Shown one piece after another: positions 58,480 to 64,000 of a DNA stretch of 64,000 bases. The notes beneath the pieces were generated by a model. It did not search any database and was not told the DNA's origin. It was given only the letters and a program-made list of their open reading frames with translations. The translations under genes and the position numbers were made by a program. Source of the stretch: Thermocatellispora tengchongensis (lineage in GTDB: Bacteria > Actinomycetota > Actinomycetes > Streptosporangiales > Streptosporangiaceae); the NCBI RefSeq assembly GCF_014202315.1, contig NZ_JACHGN010000011.1:124001-188000 (forward strand), written 5' to 3'. Position 1 is the stretch's first letter; every line of letters begins with the position of its first letter.

Positions 58480-60306
58480 TCACGCGGGCACGCATACGGG
58501 CGTCCGGCGGGCGGCCCGCTCGCGAGCGTACAACCGGACCAGGTCGTGCATCCGGTAGCGGCCGGGCCCTGCGGGTTCGACGAGGCGGGCGTCCAGGAGC
58601 TGGTTCAGCGCGGCTTCGGCGGTGTCCTCCGGCCAGCCTGCGAGTGCGGACGCGGCGGCCGCCGTGAAGGTGGCGGTGTCCAGGAGGCCCAGCAGGGGGA
58701 ACAGGCGGGCCGCGTCGCTCGCGTCGGGCTCCCCTGGCAGGTGCCGCAGGCCGATCTCGACGCTGGCGCGGATCGTCAGGTCGGCGTGTTCGAGAGCGTC
58801 GAGGCGGCGTGTGTCGTCGGTCAGCTCGTCGGCCAGGGAGGCGAGCGTCCGATCGGGCCGGGCGGCCAGGCGTGCCGCCGCGATGCGGAGCGCGAGAGGG
58901 AGGCCGCCGCACTGCCGTACGATCCGCTGCGCCGCCTCCGGCTCGGCGAGGACCCGGGCGGGATCGCAGACGCGGGCGAACAACGCGGTGGCGTCGGTGT
59001 GGTCGAGCCCGGTCAGGTGCAGATGGCTCGTGCTGTCGAGTGAGGCCATGATCCGGCGGCTGGTGACGATGACGGCGCACGCGGGCCCGGAGGGGATGAG
59101 CGGCCGGATCTGGCCGGCGTCGAGCGCATTGTCAAGGACGACGAGCAGGTTACGTGTCGAGGTGAGGGAGCGGTAGCGGGCGACGGCCTCGTCCAGGGTG
59201 GTCGGTACGGCGTCGCCGCCGGGCAGGAGTGAGCGCAGCAGCCGGCCCAGGGCCTGCAACGGTGACAGCGGCTGGAGCCCGGGGGTCGCCGCGCGCAGGT
59301 CGATGTACAGGACGCCGTCGGCGAAGCGGTCGGCGACGGCGTGCGCGGCGTGGATCGCGAGCGCGGACTTGCCGGTTCCGCCGGGACCGTGCACGGCGGC
59401 GAGGGCGGGCGTGCCGGGCGCGGTGTCGCCCAGCGTCTTGTGCAGCCAGGCGATCTCGGTGGCGCGGGCGGTGAACGCCCGGGTGCCGGCGGGGAGTTCG
59501 ATCGGGGTGACGGCCTGCGTGAGCGGGGCCGGCTTCGACGGACGGGCGAGGTCGAGCGCGGGATCGCGGCGGAGCACCGCCATGTGCAGCCGGCGCAGTG
59601 CCGCTCCCGGTTCGATGCCCAGCTCATGAACCAGGACGCGGCGCGTGTCCTGGTACACCGCGAGGGCTTCAGAGGATCGGGAGGCCCTGTACAGCGCCAG
59701 CATGAGCTGCGCGCGGGGACGTTCCCGTAGCGGGTGGGCCTTGACATGAGCGGTGAGCAGCGGCACCACCGCGTGGTGTTCACCCGCTGTCAGGCGCAGG
59801 TCGATGTGGTCCTCCAGCGCGGCCAGGCGCTCCTCTTCCAGGCGGGCGGCCTCCACCTGTGCCCAGGGGGTCGTGATGTCGGCCAGCGCGTTCCCCCGCC
59901 ACAGCGTCAGGGCGCGCTGGAACAGCGTGTTCGCCGTCGCGATCTCACCCTGGGCCCGCGCGGCACGCGCCTGACCGGCCAGCAGCGTGAACAAGTGGGC
60001 GTCGATACGCTCTTGGGCGAGGTTCAACTGGTAGCCGCCGGGGACCGTGGTGATGACTTCGCCGTCGTGGTGCGGTGCGAGCAGGCCACGAAGCTTCGAC
60101 ACCACGATGTGCAGTTGCTTGTCCGCCGTCGTCGCCGCGCTGTGGCCCCACACCTGGGCGAGAAGCCGTTCCGCGGAGACCGGCCGGCCGGCGCTCAGCG
60201 CCAGCCTGGCCAGGAGCCCGATCCGCCGCTCGCCGGCCATCCTCACCGGCTCGCCGTTCGCCGTGATCTCGCATGGCCCCAGAATCTTGATCTCCAGTCC
60301 TGTCAA
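58480..60306 (-). CDS. AfsR/SARP-type regulator with NB-ARC ATPase, short C-terminus
   Basis: A 608-residue regulator. Residues 1-90 are an OmpR-like DNA-binding domain (LEIKILGPCEITANGEPVRM, then LLAQVWGHSAATTADKQLHI). Residues 95-245 are the BTAD helical domain (WRGNALADITTPWAQVEAAR). An NB-ARC ATPase follows, with Walker A AAVHGPGGTGKSALAIHAAH, NLLVVLDNALDA as Walker B, and GLPLALRIAAARLA. Typical AfsR proteins add a roughly 300-residue TPR domain after RMHDLVRLYARERA; here the protein stops 9 residues later, so it is truncated or a short form. I chose the TTG at 60306 behind GGGGAGAG, since earlier starts add unrelated sequence. It could be a pathway-specific activator, but it lies 15 kb from the NRPS operon. 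Confidence 0.82.
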   Translation of the reverse strand: MTGLEIKILGPCEITANGEPVRMAGERRIGLLARLALSAGRPVSAERLLAQVWGHSAATTADKQLHIVVSKLRGLLAPHHDGEVITTVPGGYQLNLAQERIDAHLFTLLAGQARAARAQGEIATANTLFQRALTLWRGNALADITTPWAQVEAARLEEERLAALEDHIDLRLTAGEHHAVVPLLTAHVKAHPLRERPRAQLMLALYRASRSSEALAVYQDTRRVLVHELGIEPGAALRRLHMAVLRRDPALDLARPSKPAPLTQAVTPIELPAGTRAFTARATEIAWLHKTLGDTAPGTPALAAVHGPGGTGKSALAIHAAHAVADRFADGVLYIDLRAATPGLQPLSPLQALGRLLRSLLPGGDAVPTTLDEAVARYRSLTSTRNLLVVLDNALDAGQIRPLIPSGPACAVIVTSRRIMASLDSTSHLHLTGLDHTDATALFARVCDPARVLAEPEAAQRIVRQCGGLPLALRIAAARLAARPDRTLASLADELTDDTRRLDALEHADLTIRASVEIGLRHLPGEPDASDAARLFPLLGLLDTATFTAAAASALAGWPEDTAEAALNQLLDARLVEPAGPGRYRMHDLVRLYARERAARRTPVCVPA

Positions 60307-61160
60307 GGCTCTCCCCGTCTTGTGAGTATCCGACGCCGGCGTGCTGCGCGGAGGGCGGACAGGAGACCCTTGCGTGTGACACCAGGACGGACCCGGGATC
60401 GCGGCGGCGGCCCACCCTGCCCGGTGAGCCGGCGCGGCACGCGAGCGCCGAAGCGCCGTCCGCCGGCTCCGGCGATCGTGCCGGCGCAACAGCCTGAACT
60501 GCTGGAACATCGTCATCGCCCGGCGGCGGCGCAGTCGTCGCGCACGCCACCGTCGGCCCCCGTCAAGGTGCTGGTGCCCGTCTCCGCCGCCCGGCCGCTC
60601 CCACGCCCGAGAAACTGCCGGGCTTGGGACCAGGCCGCGCGCCTACCGGATGACCCTGGCCATCCAGCGCGCCGCCGGCCAGAACGAGCCGATCACTTCA
60701 CTCACGAGTGCTCACCGAATCCCCGCGCGATCGTGAACGCATCCATCACGAAGAGCAACAGCACGACAGGAACCTTCCCCGTGGCTTTCACATCCGGTCT
60801 TGAGCAAAGGGATGACCCGCGCGGCCTCGCCGCGATTGATCGCCAGTGTACGAAGGCGCAAGGCGGGCCGCTGTCAGGTGAACGCCTTACATCGAGGTCA
60901 CCGTTCGGTCGAGCCCGGCGTGCGACAGCCCGTCCATGAACGTGGTCTGCCCGCGTGCAGGAGAGCGAGGCGAGAGAGCTGCGCCGCAGGGCGCGGCCCT
61001 GCCGAAGTCGAGCCGAGCACGGCCGGCCAGCGCGCCGGGGTGCTTGAACACAACCGCCTGCGCGAGCCGCGGGACGGCCAAGGCTCCGGGTCGCAGCAGC
61101 ATGGACGGCACCACCTGGTCGGTGCTCATGCCGTCCGCACTGTTGACCATCCGATACTTC
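60307..61160. other. Intergenic stretch without a supported gene
   Basis: About 850 bp between the AfsR-like start and the palindrome before the tautomerase gene. Frames here are short and lack normal third-position GC bias. Part of the reverse strand (60887-61150) reads like coding sequence (VVFKHPGALAGRARLDFG) but matches nothing I know. It may be the worn remains of a gene, perhaps the missing regulator for the palindrome at 61161. Confidence 0.5.
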
Positions 61161-61192
61161 TCAAAGTAGCTTTGACATCAAAGCTACTTTGA
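61161..61192. promoter_or_regulatory. Perfect double palindrome, operator of the tautomerase gene
   Basis: The left half TCAAAGTAGCTTTGA (61161-61175) and the right half TCAAAGCTACTTTGA (61178-61192) are exact inverted copies around CA. Each half is itself an inverted repeat, TCAAAG-3-CTTTGA, so two dimer sites sit back to back. The array ends 8 bp before the AGGAGG of the next gene, so a bound protein would block transcription or translation start. Confidence 0.75.
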
Positions 61193-61212
61193 CAACAAAC
61201 AGGAGGTCTGCA

Positions 61213-61599
61213 GTGCCGCACCTGACGGTTCGAGTCCTGGAGCCGCAGCTTCAGGGCAACGAGGCGGCCCTCATCGCCGCGTTGACCGACGCGGTGGTCG
61301 ATGTGTACGGCGAATGGGCGCGCGACGTAGCGGTCATCCACCTCGACGGCATACCCGCCGGACGATGGGGCCTGCGGGGCAAGCCGGTGGACGAGGCCCC
61401 ACCCGTGATCATGTTCGGCATCCGCGAGGCGGCCTTCGCCCGTCCCGACAGCGGCGAACTCGTTGCCAAGCTCACGCGCACCGTCACCGACGCCGTCGCC
61501 GGCGTCCTCGGAGCACACCTGCGCGACACCATCACCGTCGAGCTCGTCGCCACCCCGGCCGGCCGCACCGCGATCGGAGGCGTGCTCGTCGACGACTAG
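61213..61599 (+). CDS. 4-oxalocrotonate-tautomerase-family protein
   Basis: A 128-residue tautomerase. Starting at the GTG (61213), Met removal exposes Pro1, the catalytic base, in (M)PHLTVRVLEPQLQGNEAALI. A second beta-alpha-beta half (PPVIMFGIREAAFARPDSGE, then LVAKLTRTVTDAVAGVLG) makes this a two-unit member, longer than the 62-residue 4-OT. A perfect AGGAGG lies 6 bp upstream. Substrates in this family range from enols to halo-acrylates; none can be picked here. It is controlled by an unknown regulator through the large palindrome directly before it. Confidence 0.82.
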   Translation: MPHLTVRVLEPQLQGNEAALIAALTDAVVDVYGEWARDVAVIHLDGIPAGRWGLRGKPVDEAPPVIMFGIREAAFARPDSGELVAKLTRTVTDAVAGVLGAHLRDTITVELVATPAGRTAIGGVLVDD

Positions 61600-61749
61600 C
61601 CCTGTTTCCGCCCTGAGTCATTTCGGCGGAGGTCTCGTGGATCGATGGAGTTGAAGGCCGGCGGGTTGCGGGATGACGGGCGGTGACCGGTCAGGGTGTG
61701 GACAGGGTCTGGGTGAGGCGCATCCGGCTGGTGACCACAGGACTTTCTG

Positions 61750-61895
61750 GGATAAACCTGGCGCATGTAGGTGAGGTGACCAGGACACGGTCCGCATCGC
61801 TCGGCGGAAGGCCGGCCGTGGGCCCCGGTCCGGGAAGACGTTCCGGCCGCGCTGTGCTCGGGCAGCAGGTTGAACTCCTGATAGATGAGCGCCAC
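61750..61895 (-). pseudogene. Fragment of a sugar ABC transporter ATPase (RbsA/MglA-like)
   Basis: Reverse-strand MALIYQEFNLLPEHSAAG is the Q-loop segment of ribose/galactose-type ATPases (usually VYQELNLVPELSVAENIFLG). The match then continues in the next frame as NVFPDRGPRPAFRRAMRT, showing a frameshift. No Walker A, signature or Walker B is found around it. It is a short decayed remnant. Confidence 0.6.
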
Positions 61896-62047
61896 GCCGG
61901 GGAGCGCCAGGCCGGGTCGCCGATGCCACGCATGTTCAGCGTCCCCTTCCCTGCCGACGCGGGGTCGGGGACGGGAGGGTTGCGGAGGTGGGCGGCGCGG
62001 CGGACGGTGATTGTGCTGATCGGTCGGTAATCGGGCGAGTATCGGCT

Positions 62048-62185
62048 GATGTCCTCGGCGTCGAGATCAGGCCCGGGAACGTCCCGGCCCATCGGCTGAT
62101 CGGCGACCTGGTGGAATTCCGGGAGCGGCACGGACTCTCCCGGGTCGTCGTGGTGAACGGCTCCTCCACCGAGCCGCCCGCGGCT
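62048..62185 (+). pseudogene. Fragment resembling myo-inositol-1-phosphate synthase
   Basis: A forward frame reads DVLGVEIRPGNVPAHRLIGD, then LVEFRERHGLSRVVVVNGSS and TEPP. This resembles the segment of inositol-phosphate synthase with a long helix and the VVVNxxSTEPP strand. The sequence before and after does not continue the family, so it is probably a remnant. The rest of 61600-62264 shows no intact gene. Confidence 0.45.
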
Positions 62186-62264
62186 CCCCGGCGTGGGCGG
62201 TGGCCGGGCCGGACACCGCCCGCCGGACAGCAGGAAGCCGGGCGGCTTACCGGTGCCGGCCGTC

Positions 62265-64000
62265 CTATACCCGGACCGTGGCCTTCGCGGACGCGCTCCA
62301 GTCGCTGCCGGCCTGGGTGCCGCTCGCCCTGCCGATCAGGACCACGTCACCTGCGGCCTGGCCCTGGACGGGGGTGACGGTGAACGTGACGGCGCGTTCC
62401 GCCCCAGGCCGCAAGGGCTGCAGCTCGACCCGCTCCGGTGAGACCGTCCACCCTTCCGGGGCCTCGACGGTCACGATCGTCCTGGGCGCCAGCGGCATCT
62501 CGACCGCGCGGACGGTGACGCCGACCTTCGCCGCCTGGCCCGGGCTCACCTCGGCGGGCGCGCTGATCGTGACCTTCTGCAGGGCGTACGCGCGGTAGGT
62601 GTGCCCGGCCTTCGCGGTGAGTTCGATCAGGTCGGAGCCGGCCTTCTCGGTCTGGGCCCTGCCGCCGCGTGTGTCGACCACCTTGTAGCGCCCGGCGAAG
62701 ATCGCGCCGCGTACCTTGACGACGCCGTCGCGGTCGGGCGTGATGAGGTACTCGTCGGCCTGTCCGTCGCTCCACGCCGCGCCGACGGTGTAACCCCCGC
62801 GGCCCCGCAGGCCCGTGACCCGTCCGTTCCGCCACGCCTCGGGGAGGGCCGGCAGCAGGTGCAGCTCGCCGTTGTGGCTGTGCAGCAGCATCTCCGCTAT
62901 GCCGGACGTCGCGCCGAAGTTGCCGTCGATCTGGAATGGAGGGTGCAGGTCGAACATGTTCGGGGCGAGCCGGGCCGGCGTCACGAGGAGGCGGACCAGG
63001 TCGTGCGCCCGCTTGCCCTCCTCCATCCGCGCCCAGTAGTTGATCTTCCAGGCCAGCGACCAGCCCGTGCCGTCGTCGCCGCGCAGTTCGAGCGTCCGGC
63101 GTGCGGCGTCGAACAGCTCGGGGGTGTCCCGCTTGGTGATCTGGTTGCTGGGGTGCAGACCGTAGAGGTGTGAGATGTGCCGGTGGGCCGGCTCGGTCTC
63201 CACCCAGTCGTACAGCCACTCCTGTATGTTGCCGCGCGAGCCGATCTTCATCGGAGCCAGCCGCTTGCGGGCCTCCAGGACCCGTGCCCGGAAGCCGGCG
63301 TCCATGCCGAGAACCTCGCTCGCCTCGGCGCAGCCGTCGAACAGGTCACGCAGGATCTGGTTGTCCATCGTCGGACCGGCGGCCACGCTGGCGTTCGGGT
63401 GATGGCTGAGCTCGGGCGAGTTCGATGGGTTCGTGACCAAGTACCCCAGCCTCGGCTCCTCCACGAGGGTGTCGAGGAAGAACTGGGCGGCGCCCTTCAT
63501 CGCCGGATAGTTCTTGCGGAGGAACTCGACGTCGCCGGTGTACAGGTAGTGGTCCCAGATCATGGTGGCCAGCCACGCGCCACCGGTCTGCCACATGCCC
63601 CAGAAGGCGCCGTCCACCACCGAGGTGGCCCGCCACGCGTCGGTGTTGTGGTGGGTGACCCAGCCGCCGGCGCCGTACTGCACCTGGGCCGTGCGGGCGC
63701 CGGTCACCGTGAGGTCCTGGATCATGTCGAACACCGGCTCGTAGCACTCGGACAGGTTCGTCGAGTCGGCGGGCCAGTAGTTCATCGGCAGGTTGGCGTT
63801 GATGGTGTACTTCGAGTCCCAGGCCGGGGTCAGGGAATCGTTCCAGATGCCCTGGAGGTTGGCCGGCTGGGTCCCGGGACGCGAGGAACTGATCAGCAGG
63901 TACCGGCCGAACTGGAACAGCAGCGCGGAGAACTGCGGGTCATCGACGGCCGAGTGCTGCGCGATCCGGACGTCCGTGGGCTGGTCGGCCGCGTCGGTGC
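62265..64000 (-). CDS. GH95 alpha-L-fucosidase with C-terminal NEW3-like domain, 5' end outside window
   Basis: At least 578 residues; the frame runs off the window at 64000. The catalytic (alpha/alpha)6 region is classic GH95: LISSSRPGTQPANLQGIWND (just inside the window edge), TINANLPMNYWPADSTNLSE, GGWVTHHNTDAWRATS, GSRGNIQEWLYDWVETEPAH with RHISHLYGLHPSNQI, and PFQIDGNFGATSGIAEMLL. After the GH95 C-terminal domain, residues near the end (SAPAEVSPGQAAKVGVTVRA, RTIVTVEAPEGWTVSPERVE) form a NEW3/alpha-galactosidase-associated Ig-like domain, suggesting a secreted multidomain enzyme. It would release fucose from plant or host glycans. The signal peptide, if any, is outside. Confidence 0.92.
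   Translation of the reverse strand, partial: TDAADQPTDVRIAQHSAVDDPQFSALLFQFGRYLLISSSRPGTQPANLQGIWNDSLTPAWDSKYTINANLPMNYWPADSTNLSECYEPVFDMIQDLTVTGARTAQVQYGAGGWVTHHNTDAWRATSVVDGAFWGMWQTGGAWLATMIWDHYLYTGDVEFLRKNYPAMKGAAQFFLDTLVEEPRLGYLVTNPSNSPELSHHPNASVAAGPTMDNQILRDLFDGCAEASEVLGMDAGFRARVLEARKRLAPMKIGSRGNIQEWLYDWVETEPAHRHISHLYGLHPSNQITKRDTPELFDAARRTLELRGDDGTGWSLAWKINYWARMEEGKRAHDLVRLLVTPARLAPNMFDLHPPFQIDGNFGATSGIAEMLLHSHNGELHLLPALPEAWRNGRVTGLRGRGGYTVGAAWSDGQADEYLITPDRDGVVKVRGAIFAGRYKVVDTRGGRAQTEKAGSDLIELTAKAGHTYRAYALQKVTISAPAEVSPGQAAKVGVTVRAVEMPLAPRTIVTVEAPEGWTVSPERVELQPLRPGAERAVTFTVTPVQGQAAGDVVLIGRASGTQAGSDWSASAKATVRV

Noticed and set aside
60800-61192. A 130-codon forward gene
   Set aside because: Its 3' end consists of the double palindrome at 61161-61192, codon usage is poor and no motif is seen.

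Overview
The window is high-GC actinomycete DNA. Almost every codon ends in G or C, GTG and TTG starts are common, and many genes overlap by ATGA or GTGA. A mycofactocin-type SDR, an SbnA/SbnB pair, an AfsR-like regulator and many TetR regulators suggest a filamentous actinomycete. I would guess Streptosporangiales (Nonomuraea/Actinomadura-like), but no marker gene proves it.

Layout. 1-4.5 kb: the start of a urease gamma-beta fusion gene facing a TetR gene across a palindrome, an SGNH hydrolase, an ACS-family MFS transporter and a second TetR with its own palindrome. 4.5-11.2 kb: a MarR gene facing an operon of LLM flavin oxidoreductase, CnbZ/RidA-like protein, HSL-type esterase and GH78 alpha-L-rhamnosidase.

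11.2-45.3 kb is a nonribosomal peptide cluster made of two divergent operons sharing about 510 bp of upstream DNA. The leftward operon (31645 to 11239) is MbtH, NRPS1 (C-A-T-E), NRPS2 (C-A-T-C-A-T), NRPS3 (C-A-T-E-C-T-TE), a CPBP membrane protease and an MFS exporter, nearly all translationally coupled. The rightward operon (32157 to 45348) is SbnA, type II thioesterase, mycofactocin-type SDR, a free C*-A-T protein, a class I aminoacyl-tRNA-synthetase-like protein, a GH3-family amide synthetase, an HMG-CoA-reductase/kinase fusion, a thymidylate-kinase-like protein, an unknown protein and SbnB. SbnA plus SbnB should make L-2,3-diaminopropionate. Read from motifs, the line is: starter, D-(short diamino acid), Ser, an unassigned residue, D-Gln, then a last module that has no adenylation domain and is probably loaded in trans by the C*-A-T protein (Thr-like code). 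The tailoring set (HMGR+kinase, a second kinase, GH3, aaRS-like) matches no pathway I can name and is the best candidate for an undescribed system.

45.5-54.4 kb: a decayed DHFR-family fragment, a MOSC protein, then a sugar-acid locus (GntR/FadR regulator with a perfect 28-bp operator, enolase-superfamily dehydratase, sugar MFS, SDR, ASRT-like protein, beta-helix protein) ending in an unusual repeat/terminator, and a TetR with a zinc-ribbon tail. 54.6-64 kb: carboxylesterase, TetR, secreted serine hydrolase, a short AfsR-like regulator, about 850 bp without a convincing gene, a tautomerase behind a double palindrome, fragments of a sugar ABC ATPase and an inositol-phosphate synthase, and the 3' part of a GH95 alpha-L-fucosidase gene.

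All functional calls come from reading motifs by eye. Adenylation codes were aligned by hand and are predictions.
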